DNA of 64,000 nt from Bifidobacterium psychraerophilum. GTDB taxonomy: Bacteria; Actinomycetota; Actinomycetes; Actinomycetales; Bifidobacteriaceae. Where the stretch lies: positions 62,001-126,000 of the forward strand of contig NZ_JGZI01000009.1 in the NCBI RefSeq assembly GCF_000741705.1. The letters run 5' to 3'. Positions 10,947 to 20,853 of this stretch are shown in pieces; within the stretch, counting starts at the first letter, position 1; every line of letters starts with the position of its first letter. Under the pieces are notes generated by a model. The model made no database searches. It worked only from the letters and a program-made list of their open reading frames with translations, and had not been told where the DNA came from. The translations under genes were made by a program, and so were the position numbers.

Positions 10947-12101
10947 TCAGAGCAAAGGCGCAACCTGCTTCTCGAAGCAGATCAAAGCACTGTTGATGAC
11001 CTGGTGCATGTCGTAATAGGCGTAGGTACCGAGTCTGCCGCCGAAAATGACCTGTTCCTCGGCTTCGGCCTTCCTCTTGTACGCCTTGTAGAGCGCCCGA
11101 TCCTCCGCTGTGTTCACCGGATAATAGGGTTCATCCCCACGCCGCGCGAAACGGGAATGCTCCTCCCACACCACCGTCTTCTCGTGATTCTGCCGATCCC
11201 GGCGCTCCGGGTTGAAGTTTTTGAATTCTATGGCGCGGGTGAAGGGCACATCCGAATCCGGGAAATTCATCACGGGGCAGCCCAGATGGTCATCCTCGTC
11301 ATAGCGGCGTTCGGTGAAATCAACCGTGCGCCATTGCAAAGCACCCAATTCGTAATCGAAATAGCGATCGACGGGGCCGGTATAGATGACAGGCACCTTG
11401 CCGACGAGCGCGGTTTTGTTGAGTGCCTGGCCGGTGTCGAAGAAATCCGTGCCCAGATGCACGTGGATGCGTTCATCGTCGATCATGCGCTCGAACCATG
11501 CGGTATAGCCGTCTTTCGGGAGTCCCTCCCACGTGTCCCTGAAATAGCGGTTGTCATAGGTGAAGCGGACGGGAAGCCTTTTGATGATAGAGGCCGGCAG
11601 CTCGCTGGGATCGGTCTGCCATTGCTTGGCGGTGTAATTCTTGATGAAGGCCTCATACAAGGGACGCCCGATAAGGCTGATGCCCTGGTCGTTCAGATTC
11701 TCGGGGTCGGTCCCTGCGAGCTCACCGGCCTGCTCATTGATCAGGGCTTTCGCCTCCTGCGGTGTGTAATGCGCACGGAAGAACTGATTGATGGTGCCGA
11801 GGTTGATCGGCAGCGGATAGACCTCGCCGTCATGGGTAGCGTATACACGGTGCACATAGTCGGTGAAAGAGGTAAAACGGTTCACATAGTCCCATACCCG
11901 TCGATTCGAGGTGTGGAAGAGGTGGGCCCCGTACTTGTGGATCTCGGCGCCGGTCTCCTCATCGAGGTAGCTGTATGCGTTACCTCCGATGTGGTCGCGG
12001 ATGTCGATGATCTCGACACGGGCGTCCGTGTGTTCGACGGCCTGTTGCGCAATGGTGAGACCAAACAGGCCCGCGCCAACAATCACCAGATCAGCATCCA
12101 T
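10947..12101 (-). CDS. glf: UDP-galactopyranose mutase
   Basis: Interconverts UDP-galactopyranose and UDP-galactofuranose using reduced FAD, supplying galactofuranose for cell-envelope polysaccharide. The 384-aa protein starts with the FAD-binding DLVIVGAGLFGLTIA, then HIGGNAYSY, KYGAHLFHTSNRRVWDYVNRF, the LPINLGTINQFF segment and a C-terminal RLGTYAYYDMHQVI. I chose the ATG at 12101, which has an AAGG site and gives the family-typical N-terminus; upstream in-frame starts would add an unrelated leader. No glycosyltransferase genes lie beside it here. A distantly similar flavoprotein sits at 44014-45603. Confidence 0.96.
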   Translation of the reverse strand: MDADLVIVGAGLFGLTIAQQAVEHTDARVEIIDIRDHIGGNAYSYLDEETGAEIHKYGAHLFHTSNRRVWDYVNRFTSFTDYVHRVYATHDGEVYPLPINLGTINQFFRAHYTPQEAKALINEQAGELAGTDPENLNDQGISLIGRPLYEAFIKNYTAKQWQTDPSELPASIIKRLPVRFTYDNRYFRDTWEGLPKDGYTAWFERMIDDERIHVHLGTDFFDTGQALNKTALVGKVPVIYTGPVDRYFDYELGALQWRTVDFTERRYDEDDHLGCPVMNFPDSDVPFTRAIEFKNFNPERRDRQNHEKTVVWEEHSRFARRGDEPYYPVNTAEDRALYKAYKRKAEAEEQVIFGGRLGTYAYYDMHQVINSALICFEKQVAPLL

Positions 12102-12306
12102 ATACAACCTTCGCTCGCATCGCTTCAGAATCACCCCAATACTACATTCCGTGATCCGACCTTTCCCTGCGACCATCAAGGGGACATCCCGGGACATGCC
12201 GCAAAGCGCCTAGGGGATGCTATCGAGCACCGGCCACGCAGGCGGCGCAGGATTCCGGATCCGTGCTGTCCGATACGCGCACAGTGGCATATCCGCTGTT
12301 CGCGGT

Positions 12307-12334
12307 TTGCGATAGTCGGGCATTCGGGTAGTAT
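12307..12334 (+). promoter_or_regulatory. Promoter of the SRP RNA gene
   Basis: TTGCGA (-35) and TAGTAT (-10) are separated by 16 bases, and the predicted start lies at about 12341, exactly where the RNA's closing helix begins. Confidence 0.65.
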
Positions 12335-12339
12335 GGTCG

Positions 12340-12428
12340 GTGCTCCTACGTGGCGTTATGTCACCCAATCCCCCCAGGGCAGGAATGCAGCAAGGGTAAG
12401 TGGCCTCTGACGGGTGCGTAGGAGTTTA
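12340..12428 (+). ncRNA. ffs: Signal recognition particle RNA (small bacterial 4.5S type)
   Basis: The conserved domain IV is present at about 12374-12396: CAGG on the 5' strand, a GGAA apical loop and AGCA on the 3' strand. The ends close through CTCCTACG (12343-12350) pairing with CGTAGGAG (12417-12424), giving a ~90-nt hairpin without an Alu domain. A T-rich stretch just after the 3' arm fits termination. A matching promoter lies directly upstream. The RNA binds Ffh and directs membrane-protein targeting. End positions are good to a few bases. Confidence 0.9.
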
Positions 12429-12583
12429 CTCTTTTTACACCGCGGACAAGGTCCGCCACCGGTGTATCCGCCGTCACCTCGATCCCGGTCTGGCCCCTCC
12501 TCGCAATCATCTTGGCCCTGCGTATTCCTGTGAACGATGTGCAGGATTCGGCCGGCAATCAGCATGCCGGGAGCTGAGAGCCG

Positions 12584-12589
12584 TACAGT
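12584..12589 (+). promoter_or_regulatory. Candidate -10 box, leaderless start of the PAP2 gene
   Basis: TACAGT ends seven bases before the ATG at 12597; the intervening CATAGGT is not a convincing ribosome-binding site. Confidence 0.4.
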
Positions 12590-12596
12590 CATAGGT

Positions 12597-13613
12597 ATGA
12601 GCAACATTTCTGATGTGCAAGATACCGAAGCGGGGCAGGAGGGCGCAACCCCGGCTGTCGAGGATCTGAGCGCGCAGCTCGCGCAGAGCGATCCGCTGAT
12701 GATCCGCCCTCATCGTTCCTCACGGGTGCTGTGCGCCGTCATCGGCGTGGTGCTGCTGCTCGCCTCGGCCATAACGTGGTGGGTCGGTGTGCGCACGGTG
12801 ACGGGGCAGGAATACGATGACCTGGTCTGGACGCATTTCCATGATGCCGTTCCCTCATGGCTCACGCCGGCGCTGAGCCTGTTCACCAACACCTATGCGG
12901 TACCCGCGGTTGCGGTCGTGCTGGCCGTGATCGTCATTGTGGTGTCGGTGCTGCGCAAGAGATGGTGGCTCCTGGGCCAGCTCTTCGTATTCATGGTGGT
13001 GTGTGCGGTGATCCCTCGATTGCTGAAGGGTGCGCTGCCTCGCCCGGTACTGATCAATTCGCTGGCAAGCCAGAGCAATTCGGCCCCATCGGGTCATACG
13101 CTTCTGGCCTGTGCGGCAGGCGTGATCCTGGTGTGTGCGGTGCCTCGGGCCTGGCGTGCCGTCGCGGCCGTGGTCGCGGTGGGGATATCCTTCCTGGTCG
13201 CACTGTCCGTCGTGGACGGCCAATGGCACCGTCCCACCGACACCATCATGGCTCTGCTGATTGCGGGTGGTCTGGCTTTCATCATGCTGGCATTCACCCG
13301 ACGGTCGGGTATGGATGCGCTCGGTACGCGTATGTCATCGGCGAGTGTGCAAATCGTCTCGAGCGTGATGATCACCGCTGGCGTGCTTGCGTGTGCATAT
13401 GGTGCCTATGTGGCGTGGCAGATACAGCCCGGTCTTGAGTTCAGCGCACAATGGGCACGTTCCGGTGCTCATATATCCTTCATGGTTATGCAGCTGGGGC
13501 TCACGGCACTGATCTTCGGTCTCCTGCTGGCGATGCGGCACATAACGGCCTCGCCCTTGAGCAAAATCGGTCTTGTGGGCGCCCCGCCCGCTCCCCCTCA
13601 AGGTGTGGCATAA
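12597..13613 (+). CDS. PAP2-superfamily membrane phosphatase
   Basis: A 338-aa integral membrane protein with the three-part PAP2 acid-phosphatase signature: KGALPRP (motif 1), PSGHT (motif 2, with its catalytic histidine) and VVDGQWHRPTD (motif 3, with the second histidine). Several hydrophobic helices surround the site (VLCAVIGVVLLLASAITWW first), followed by two or three more at the C-terminal end. Likely substrates are lipid phosphates or pyrophosphates such as undecaprenyl pyrophosphate or phosphatidylglycerol phosphate, but the sequence does not say which. A cytoplasmic N-terminus of ~40 acidic residues precedes the first helix. The gene lies between ffs and topA as a single unit. Confidence 0.88.
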   Translation: MSNISDVQDTEAGQEGATPAVEDLSAQLAQSDPLMIRPHRSSRVLCAVIGVVLLLASAITWWVGVRTVTGQEYDDLVWTHFHDAVPSWLTPALSLFTNTYAVPAVAVVLAVIVIVVSVLRKRWWLLGQLFVFMVVCAVIPRLLKGALPRPVLINSLASQSNSAPSGHTLLACAAGVILVCAVPRAWRAVAAVVAVGISFLVALSVVDGQWHRPTDTIMALLIAGGLAFIMLAFTRRSGMDALGTRMSSASVQIVSSVMITAGVLACAYGAYVAWQIQPGLEFSAQWARSGAHISFMVMQLGLTALIFGLLLAMRHITASPLSKIGLVGAPPAPPQGVA

Positions 13614-13627
13614 GCTTTCGAAAGCTT
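13612..13627 (+). other. 16-bp perfect palindrome at the end of the PAP2 gene
   Basis: AAGCTTTCGAAAGCTT, uninterrupted, overlaps the PAP2 stop region. It could be a weak terminator stem or a protein-binding site; there is no T-tract. Confidence 0.4.
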
Positions 13628-13708
13628 CTGGAACACCGTTATGTAATGTTGCGTACGTCACATGAGTATGATTACCTGCGATGGACGATAGACGATAAGG
13701 AGATGTCG

Positions 13709-16633
13709 ATGGCAACCGGCACGAAGCTCGTCATTGTGGAATCCCCCACGAAAGCGAAGAAAATAGGCGGATACCTCGGCGACGGCTATACCGTGATGGC
13801 ATCTGTCGGTCATATCCGGGATCTCGCCCAACCTTCGCAGGTGCCGGCCGCGAAAAAAGCGCAGTTCGGCAAATTCGGCGTCGATATCGACGACGATTTC
13901 ACACCGTATTACATCGTTGACGGCGATAAGAAGAAGACGGTGGCCGAGCTGAAAAGCGCATTGAAATCGGCTGATGAACTGTTCCTCGCAACTGATGAGG
14001 ATCGCGAAGGGGAAGCCATCGCGTGGCATCTCGTCCAGACGCTGAAGCCGAAGGTTCCCGTCAGGCGCATGGTCTTCCACGAGATCACCCCCGAGGCGAT
14101 CAAGGCTTCACTGAGCAAGACGCGAGACGTCGATGATCATATGGTCGATGCGCAGGAGACGCGTCGTGTGCTGGATCGGCTCTATGGCTATGAGCTTTCG
14201 CCGGTGCTCTGGCGCAAGGTCGGACCCGGATTGAGCGCGGGTCGTGTCCAGTCGGTGGCGACACGCCTGATCGTCGAGCGTGAGCGTGAGCGCATGGCAT
14301 TCGTGCGCACCGCATACTGGGATGTGATCGCATCCCTGCTCCCCAAGGATCGGGATGGGCAGGATGGCGACGCGCAGGGCTTCGACGCCAGGCTCGTCCA
14401 ACTCGACGGCAAACGTCTGGCGAGCTCCAAGGATTTTGACGAGTCGGGGAATCCGACGGCTGCGGCGGTGAAAGACGACGCGGTGCGTGTCGATCAGGAG
14501 CAGGCCGAGTCGTTGGCGCAGGACCTCAAGGACAAGGACTTCACGGTTCAAGGCATGGATACGAAGCCGTATCGCCGTCGTCCCCAGCCTCCGTTCACCA
14601 CCTCCACGCTGCAGCAGACCGCGGGCAACAGGCTGGGTATGAGTTCACGCGCCACGATGCGTGCCGCTCAGGGCCTGTATGAAAACGGCCATATCACCTA
14701 TATGCGTACCGATTCGGTGACCTTGTCGCAGGAGGCCATAGCGGCGGCGCGTGAAAGCGTTCAGGAGCGTTTCGGCAAGCAGTTCCTCTCCGAGAAACCG
14801 AAGCAATACACCACCAAGACGGCCGGAGCCCAGGAGGCCCATGAGTGCATCCGTCCGGCGGGTTCGCACTTCCGCTCACCTGACGAGCTGGCTGCCCAGC
14901 TTCCTCCCGACCAGCTGAAGCTGTATACCCTGATCTGGCGCAGGACCCTGGCATCGCAGATGGCGGATGCCACAGGTTCGACCGCGACGGTCAAAATCGA
15001 AGCGCAGAGCGCGAAGCACGGCACAGCCATATTCCAGGCATCGGGAACGGTTATCGAATTCCCCGGCTTCCTCAAGGCCTTCGGCGATGGCAAGCAACAG
15101 TCCCAGTCCGCCACGAAGCATGATGAGAAAGAGGGGTCACGCGCGGAGGAGAACAACGCCTCACTGCCCGTAATGGCCAAAGGCGATGTGCTGAGTGCTG
15201 AGGAATTGCGCGCTGACGGGCATGAGACGCAGCCGCCGGCACGCTATACCGAGGCGACCCTGGTCAAAACCCTTGAGGCCCGTGAGATCGGACGCCCGTC
15301 GACATATGCGAGCATCATCTCGACGATCATCGACCGGGGCTATGTGTATGAGCGTGGTCGCGCGCTTATCCCGTCCTGGCTGGCCTTCTCGGTGGTCACC
15401 CTCCTGGAGAGCAAGTTCCCGAAGTATGTGGACTACCAGTTCACCGCCCAGATGGAGAACGGTCTTGACATGATCGCCCATGGGAAGGAGAGCGGTAAGG
15501 ATTGGCTCACCCGCTTCTATTTCGGTACGGGTGGAGAATCCGCCCATTCCGCCGAAGACGCCCACGAAGGCCTGCAACAGCAGGTCGCTCAGCTGGGCGA
15601 GATCGACGCGCGCGCAATCAACACCATCGAGATCGGTGATGGGCTTCAGGTGCGGGTCGGACGGTACGGCCCCTATCTTGAAGACACCGTTGAACTCGAC
15701 GATGCCGGCAATCCGAAACGAGCCTCCATTCCCGAGACCATCGCGCCGGATGAGCTGACCGTGCAGGCCGGTCATGAATTGATCGCGAGCAATGCCGGAG
15801 GGCCGCGTGAACTCGGCAAGGATCCGAAAACCGGAGGCACCGTCGAGGTGCGCAAGGGACGTTTCGGACCATATGTCGCTTTGGTGCAGCCCGAGGAAGC
15901 CGCAGCGTCCGCGGTCGAGCAGGGCGCGGGAGAGGGCAAGACCAAGAAGCGGACGAAGAAAAGCACGGCGCCTAAACCCAAGATGGCATCGCTGTTCAAA
16001 ACGATGGATCCTGAAACACTGACGCTCGAGGATGCCTTGAAGTTGCTGGGCCTTCCCCGGGAGGTTGGCACCATCGAGGAGCAGGATGCCGAGAGTGGGA
16101 AGACCACCGAGGCCTCCGTCACCGCCAACAATGGCCGGTACGGCCCGTATCTGACCAAAACCGCCGCCGATGGCAGTACCGACACCCGGTCTCTGGGCAG
16201 CGAGGACGAGATATTCCTGGTCGATATCGCCAAGGCGAAGGAGCTTTTCGCCCAACCCAAATACGGGCGTAAGGCCAGGGGCTCCGCCAAGCCGCCACTG
16301 CGCGAGCTGGGTGCCGATCCGGACAATGGGAAGCCCGTCACCATCAAAGACGGCTTCTATGGCGCCTACATCACCGATGGAGAGACGAACCGGACACTCC
16401 CCAAGCAGTACACTCCCGAAGCCATCGAAGCGGCCGAGGCCTTCCGTCTGCTTGCCGAGAAGCGTGCTGCCGGCCCCAGCAAGCGCAAGAGCCGTGGTAC
16501 CCGCAAGTCGGTATCCTCGAAGTCCACCTCACGGTCATCGGCGAAGACCGCAAAGAAACCAACGAAGGCGACGGCCACGAGGAAAGCAACGAGCACGAAG
16601 CGAAAGAGCGCTTCTTCGAGCAAGCGTGGGTGA
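13709..16633 (+). CDS. topA: DNA topoisomerase I
   Basis: Type IA topoisomerase that relaxes negative supercoils. The 974-aa protein opens with the Toprim domain ([13 protein letters not shown], then [13 protein letters not shown] carrying the Mg2+-binding acidic residues) and has the catalytic tyrosine in ITYMRTDS at about residue 330. The C-terminal third holds repeated RYGPY/RFGPY-type topoisomerase C modules in place of Cys4 zinc fingers. It ends in a ~55-residue Lys/Ser/Thr/Arg-rich tail, as in other actinobacterial enzymes, which binds DNA. I prefer ATG 13709 because AAGGAG lies six bases upstream; ATG 13703 overlaps that site. tmk starts five bases after the stop, suggesting a topA-tmk-holB operon. 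Confidence 0.97.
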   Translation: MATGTKLVIVESPTKAKKIGGYLGDGYTVMASVGHIRDLAQPSQVPAAKKAQFGKFGVDIDDDFTPYYIVDGDKKKTVAELKSALKSADELFLATDEDREGEAIAWHLVQTLKPKVPVRRMVFHEITPEAIKASLSKTRDVDDHMVDAQETRRVLDRLYGYELSPVLWRKVGPGLSAGRVQSVATRLIVERERERMAFVRTAYWDVIASLLPKDRDGQDGDAQGFDARLVQLDGKRLASSKDFDESGNPTAAAVKDDAVRVDQEQAESLAQDLKDKDFTVQGMDTKPYRRRPQPPFTTSTLQQTAGNRLGMSSRATMRAAQGLYENGHITYMRTDSVTLSQEAIAAARESVQERFGKQFLSEKPKQYTTKTAGAQEAHECIRPAGSHFRSPDELAAQLPPDQLKLYTLIWRRTLASQMADATGSTATVKIEAQSAKHGTAIFQASGTVIEFPGFLKAFGDGKQQSQSATKHDEKEGSRAEENNASLPVMAKGDVLSAEELRADGHETQPPARYTEATLVKTLEAREIGRPSTYASIISTIIDRGYVYERGRALIPSWLAFSVVTLLESKFPKYVDYQFTAQMENGLDMIAHGKESGKDWLTRFYFGTGGESAHSAEDAHEGLQQQVAQLGEIDARAINTIEIGDGLQVRVGRYGPYLEDTVELDDAGNPKRASIPETIAPDELTVQAGHELIASNAGGPRELGKDPKTGGTVEVRKGRFGPYVALVQPEEAAASAVEQGAGEGKTKKRTKKSTAPKPKMASLFKTMDPETLTLEDALKLLGLPREVGTIEEQDAESGKTTEASVTANNGRYGPYLTKTAADGSTDTRSLGSEDEIFLVDIAKAKELFAQPKYGRKARGSAKPPLRELGADPDNGKPVTIKDGFYGAYITDGETNRTLPKQYTPEAIEAAEAFRLLAEKRAAGPSKRKSRGTRKSVSSKSTSRSSAKTAKKPTKATATRKATSTKRKSASSSKRG

Positions 16634-16637
16634 GGCT

Positions 16638-17363
16638 ATGCCTGGAGTCTTCATATCCTTCGAAGGTGTCGACGGTGTGGGTAAAACCACACAGGTCAAC
16701 CGACTGCGTGCATATGCGCTTGCCCAAGGCCTGGAGCCACTGATCACCAGGGAGCCCGGCGGGACTCCGGTCGGGCTCGCCATACGTGAACTGGTGCTGC
16801 ACGGCATCGCCGCCTTCCCCTCATTCGCTGTGGCCGGAGGCTCGGATGTGGCCGATGACCATGATGATCTCAGCCCCCGGACCGAGGCCCTGCTCTACGC
16901 AGCCGACCGCGCCCAGCATGTCGCCCAGGTCATACGGCCTGCCCTGGAACGAGGGCATCTGGTGGTCAGTGATCGCTATGTTGATTCCTCCTTGGCCTAC
17001 CAGGCCGGTGGGCGGGAACTGACCATCGAGGATATCCGGGGCTTGAGCGAGTGGGCCACAGGAGGTCTGATGCCGCAGCGCACCTATCTGCTGGACATGG
17101 ATCCCGAGCAATCCCATGCAAGGCTGCACCATCAGTTGGATCGCCTGGAAGTCGCAGGAGATGATTTCCAGGAGCGTACGCGCCAGGAGTTCCTCAGACT
17201 CGCCGAAGCCGAAGCGCAACGCTATATGGTGCTCGATGCCACGCAATCCCCGGACGAGGTGTGGGAGCTCATCCAGGAGGACTTTGACGCCCTCATTGCG
17301 CGGCAGCGCGCACAGGATGCGTCGCAGGAGCCGGTGGAAGGCATGGAGGGGCGGCGATTGTGA
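16638..17363 (+). CDS. tmk: Thymidylate kinase
   Basis: Phosphorylates dTMP to dTDP. The 241-aa protein has the P-loop ([12 protein letters not shown], residues ~8-19), the dTMP-binding REPGGTPVG and the [12 protein letters not shown] (DRY) motif. It is longer than typical enzymes (~210 aa) through an acidic insertion (about residues 62-75) and a C-terminal extension. The start is the ATG five bases after topA. Its stop overlaps the holB GTG by four bases, so the two are translationally coupled, linking dTTP supply and replication-clamp loading. Confidence 0.96.
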   Translation: MPGVFISFEGVDGVGKTTQVNRLRAYALAQGLEPLITREPGGTPVGLAIRELVLHGIAAFPSFAVAGGSDVADDHDDLSPRTEALLYAADRAQHVAQVIRPALERGHLVVSDRYVDSSLAYQAGGRELTIEDIRGLSEWATGGLMPQRTYLLDMDPEQSHARLHHQLDRLEVAGDDFQERTRQEFLRLAEAEAQRYMVLDATQSPDEVWELIQEDFDALIARQRAQDASQEPVEGMEGRRL

Positions 17364-18520
17364 GCGTCTGGGATGCCATCGTCGGCCAGCAGCCAACAGT
17401 GGATCTGCTCTCCCAGGTCTCGCAGGTGCATGGTGACCGACGTGACGCGCTCGCCCAATCGTGGCTGATCTGCGGCCCTCCCGGATCGGGGAGATCGAAT
17501 GTGGCACGTGCCTTCGCGGCGGCCTTGGAAAGCCCCGATCATGGACTGGGCGATCAACCCACCAGAGTGACGCAGCAGGTGCTTTCGGGAACTCATCCGG
17601 ATGTGAGCATTCTGGCAACCGACACGGTGACGATAGGCATCGATCAGGTGCGTGAGTTGATCTCCACATCGGAGCAGATGCCGAGCACCGCTCCGTGGAG
17701 GATCATCATCATCGAGGACGTCGATCGCATGATGGAACGCACCACGAATGTGCTGCTGAAGGAAATCGAGGAACCCGCCGAACACACGATCTGGCTGCTG
17801 TGCGCGCCGAGCCCGCAGGACGTGCTGCCGACGATTCGTTCGCGAACCAGAGCCGTGAATCTTGCCGTGCCCACGGGTGCGGCGGTGACGGCTTTTCTGA
17901 TGGAGCACACGGATGCGGACAGACATGTGGCTGCACGTGCCGCGCGTCTGGCGGAAGGTCATATCGGGATCGCCAGATTGTATGCCACCAATGAGCGTGT
18001 CATGGCGGACAGGGACTCACTGGTGGTCGGCGTGCTCGATATGTCACGCACTTCGGATGCGGTCATGTTGGCCGAGAGACTGATCGACAGCGCCCGCGGG
18101 CAGGCTGAGGAGGATGTGGCGGCGCAGGTCACCGCCGAACAGCGCTCATTCCGCAGAGTCAACGGATTAGGTGAGGACGAGCGGATGCCCTCGAATCTGC
18201 GTTCGATGTACCATGCGATCAGCGCCAAAGAGGATATGCGGCGCAAAGTCACGCGTCGTTCGCGTGACGTCTTGGATCGCGCGCTGAATTCGGTTTCGAG
18301 CATCTATCGTGATGTGTGCGTGCTGCAGAACAACGCCGAGGATTCCGTCGGGCTGATCAACCTGGAGAACAGAACCGCAATAACCGAGCTCTCGGTTCGG
18401 CTCGATCGCGACCAAGCCATAGAGCGTCTGGGACGTATCGCCGTCGCACGCCGTCGCATCGCTGGGAATGTGGCGCCACAGCTCGTTTTCGAGGCGCTTT
18501 TCTCCAGCCTGGTCGTCTGA
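17360..18520 (+). CDS. holB: DNA polymerase III delta' subunit (clamp loader)
   Basis: Stator subunit of the sliding-clamp loader. The 386-aa protein starts [14 protein letters not shown] and has a degenerate Walker A ([14 protein letters not shown], Arg for the invariant Lys), as expected for a subunit that does not hydrolyse [27 protein letters not shown] is the Walker-B-like region, followed by RSRTRAVNL. The zinc-binding cysteines of many delta' proteins are absent. The GTG start overlaps tmk by four bases. A C-terminal helical domain fills the last ~180 residues. Confidence 0.92.
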   Translation: MSVWDAIVGQQPTVDLLSQVSQVHGDRRDALAQSWLICGPPGSGRSNVARAFAAALESPDHGLGDQPTRVTQQVLSGTHPDVSILATDTVTIGIDQVRELISTSEQMPSTAPWRIIIIEDVDRMMERTTNVLLKEIEEPAEHTIWLLCAPSPQDVLPTIRSRTRAVNLAVPTGAAVTAFLMEHTDADRHVAARAARLAEGHIGIARLYATNERVMADRDSLVVGVLDMSRTSDAVMLAERLIDSARGQAEEDVAAQVTAEQRSFRRVNGLGEDERMPSNLRSMYHAISAKEDMRRKVTRRSRDVLDRALNSVSSIYRDVCVLQNNAEDSVGLINLENRTAITELSVRLDRDQAIERLGRIAVARRRIAGNVAPQLVFEALFSSLVV

Positions 18521-18589
18521 GCATCCATCCTTGTATGGAATGTTCGGGCTGATATCACCAATGGGCGATGGGCCTGGAAGGCATACTGG

Positions 18590-18595
18590 CATACT
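18590..18595 (+). promoter_or_regulatory. Candidate -10 box, leaderless start of the PEBP gene
   Basis: CATACT ends six bases before the ATG at 18602. The preceding ten bases carry a second copy (GCATACTGG), and there is no Shine-Dalgarno sequence. Confidence 0.4.
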
Positions 18596-18601
18596 GGTTA
18601 T

Positions 18602-19144
18602 ATGAGGATTTCCAGTGATTTCACACAGATACCGGATGAATACGGCAAGTATGCCGAAGAAGCGGGGCGTCTGGACGGTGTCCCGGTGGTCTCCTTCCCC
18701 TTCATCGTCGAGGATGTTCCGCAGGATTGCACGGTACTGCATTGGGAACTGGTCGATCCCGATTCGATCCCGGTCTGCGGCTTCCAGTGGATTCATTGGT
18801 CTGTGGCCAATCTGTCGGTGGCGGAGCTCGGACCCGAAGAAGGCACCGTGCATGTTCCCGCCGATCTCTCACGCCGGCAGCAGATGATCGCACCGGGCGC
18901 CATCCAAGGACGAACCTCGGCCGCATCGCCGTTCGTCGGCAAAAGCAACCCTCAGGTGACCATGCGGTACAACGGGCCCCAACCGCCTGATCGGAGCCAT
19001 GAGTATCTGCTGCGGGTCTGGGCGGGCTCTCGACCCTTGGATGGGCTTCGGGAGGGTTTCTGGCTCAACGAGATGGAACGGGCGCTCCGCGCCTCGCATG
19101 CCTACCAGGCCTACGCCACCCTGCTACTGCCGAGCAGGGCTTAG
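18602..19144 (+). CDS. YbhB/YbcL-type phosphatidylethanolamine-binding-protein family
   Basis: A 180-aa cytoplasmic protein of the Raf-kinase-inhibitor-like PEBP family. Visible family features are IPDEYGKYAEEAG, VVSFPFIVEDVP, the core VDPDS segment followed by FQWIHWSVANL (the usual D-P-D...H-W pattern) and MRYNGPQPPDRSHEYLLRVWA. The biological role of bacterial members is unclear; ligand binding is assumed. No signal peptide. It follows holB after ~80 bases and probably has its own leaderless promoter. Confidence 0.87.
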   Translation: MRISSDFTQIPDEYGKYAEEAGRLDGVPVVSFPFIVEDVPQDCTVLHWELVDPDSIPVCGFQWIHWSVANLSVAELGPEEGTVHVPADLSRRQQMIAPGAIQGRTSAASPFVGKSNPQVTMRYNGPQPPDRSHEYLLRVWAGSRPLDGLREGFWLNEMERALRASHAYQAYATLLLPSRA

Positions 19145-19230
19145 CCGCCCGCCGAAGCGGACCGTTTGGCTTAGCCCGGCACTAGAGTATGCAGGGAAAG
19201 CGTGAGTCGTTGTCGGAAAGGAAGTCACGC

Positions 19231-20772
19231 ATGTCCTGCACCACAATTCTGGTCGGCAAGAATGTCAGCTACGATGGGTCCACGATTATCGCCCGCAACG
19301 AGGATTCCGGGGATGGGGAGTTCGAAGCCAAGCGTTTCGTCGTCGTGCAGCCGGATGAGCAATCGCGTCATTACACCAGCGTCATCAGTCATCTGAGCAT
19401 CGATCTTGACGATGTGTATCCCGATGATACGGCGATGAGATATACCGCGATGCCCGATGCGGTGGCCAAACAGGGCATCTGGGCAGAGGCCGGGGTCAAT
19501 GCCGAGAACATCGCGATGAGCGCGACCGAAACGATCACCAGCAATGAGCGTGTGCTCGGGGCGGATCCGCTGGTGCAGTATGCGGGCGCCAAGGGAGAGC
19601 CGGGCGACGAAGGCTACGAGGCCGAGGTTCCGGGGGGTATCGGCGAAGAGGATATGGTGACCTTGGTGCTGCCATACATCCACTCGGCGCGTCAGGGAGT
19701 CGAACGTTTGGGATCCCTGCTTGAGCGCTATGGCACCTACGAGATGAACGGCATCGCTTTCAGCGATGTGGACGAGATCTGGTGGCTTGAAACAGTGGGC
19801 GGCCATCATTGGATCGCGAAACGCGTGCCCGACGAGGCCTACGTGACCATGCCGAACCAGCTGGGTATCGATGAATTCGACATCGACGATGCCTTCGGCG
19901 AGCAGGATTCACATATGTGCTCCGAGGATCTGCGCGAATTCATCGCTGCCAACCACCTCGACCTTTCGGTGGAGAGCACCTCACCGTTCAACCCCCGTGA
20001 CGCATTCGGCTCGCATTCGGATTCGGACCATGTCTACAACACGCCCCGCGCGTGGTTCATGCAGAGATATCTCAATCCCTACGACGAGGTCTGGGACGGG
20101 CCTGATGCGGATCATTCCCCGATGTCCGACGACATCCCGTGGGCGCGTCAGCCTGAACGCAAAATCACCATCGAGGATATTCGATACGTCTTGGCATCGC
20201 ATTACCAGGGCACGCCATACGACCCATACGGCAAGTTGGGTGATGAGCGTACACGCGGCCTGTTCCGTCCGATCGGCATCAATCGCAACGGGCAGCTTGC
20301 GGTATTGCAGATACGTCCGTATATGCCGGAGTCATGCAGGTCTTTGCAGTGGATCGCATATGGTTCGAACGCCTTCAACACCCTGGTGCCCTTCTACTCG
20401 AATGTCGACGGAACTCCTGCGTACCTGGGGGACACGACCGGTCGAGTGACAACAGAGAACTTCTACTGGGCGAACAGGGTGATCGCCGCCCTGTGCGACC
20501 GGGCCTACGGCAAAACCGTCAGCGCCGTGGAGAGCTATCGGCAGGCCACGGGGGCGGCCGGTCACCAACTGGTCAAGGCCGCCGACGAACAGGTGGCCCG
20601 TCTGGGTTCACAGGACACCTCCACAGCCAATACGGAAGTCCGTGGGATTCTGGGTACCGCCAATGAGACGATGGCCAAACAGCTCAAAGAGGCCACGGAT
20701 GCATTGCTGGACGGCGTGCTGTTCACCGCCAGCATGGATATGCATAATAGCTTCCGCATGTCGGACAACTGA
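19231..20772 (+). CDS. C69-family dipeptidase (PepD-like)
   Basis: Ntn-hydrolase that cleaves dipeptides after nutrient peptides are imported. The 513-aa product begins MSCTTILVGKNVSYDGST, placing the presumed nucleophile Cys at position 3, followed by IIARNEDSG, typical for U34/C69 dipeptidases of lactobacilli and bifidobacteria. Later motifs include NAENIAMSATETITSNERVLGADP and DEIWWLETVGGHHWIAKRVPD. The ATG at 19231 has GAAAGGAAG upstream; a start at 19189 would extend beyond the catalytic cysteine, which conflicts with the mechanism. No export signal. Confidence 0.93.
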   Translation: MSCTTILVGKNVSYDGSTIIARNEDSGDGEFEAKRFVVVQPDEQSRHYTSVISHLSIDLDDVYPDDTAMRYTAMPDAVAKQGIWAEAGVNAENIAMSATETITSNERVLGADPLVQYAGAKGEPGDEGYEAEVPGGIGEEDMVTLVLPYIHSARQGVERLGSLLERYGTYEMNGIAFSDVDEIWWLETVGGHHWIAKRVPDEAYVTMPNQLGIDEFDIDDAFGEQDSHMCSEDLREFIAANHLDLSVESTSPFNPRDAFGSHSDSDHVYNTPRAWFMQRYLNPYDEVWDGPDADHSPMSDDIPWARQPERKITIEDIRYVLASHYQGTPYDPYGKLGDERTRGLFRPIGINRNGQLAVLQIRPYMPESCRSLQWIAYGSNAFNTLVPFYSNVDGTPAYLGDTTGRVTTENFYWANRVIAALCDRAYGKTVSAVESYRQATGAAGHQLVKAADEQVARLGSQDTSTANTEVRGILGTANETMAKQLKEATDALLDGVLFTASMDMHNSFRMSDN

Positions 20773-20853
20773 GGCGGGCGACCCACCCCATCCCAGTCGT
20801 CGCGCCACCAAGCCGTTCTGATCGATGAATCAGAAGCAACCAGAGAGGATCAC

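Noticed and set aside
10860-12410. 516-codon open frame antisense to glf
   Set aside because: It lies opposite a gene with full family motifs, starts inside the inositol-synthase terminator region and has no recognisable domain; long shadow frames are common in GC-rich DNA.
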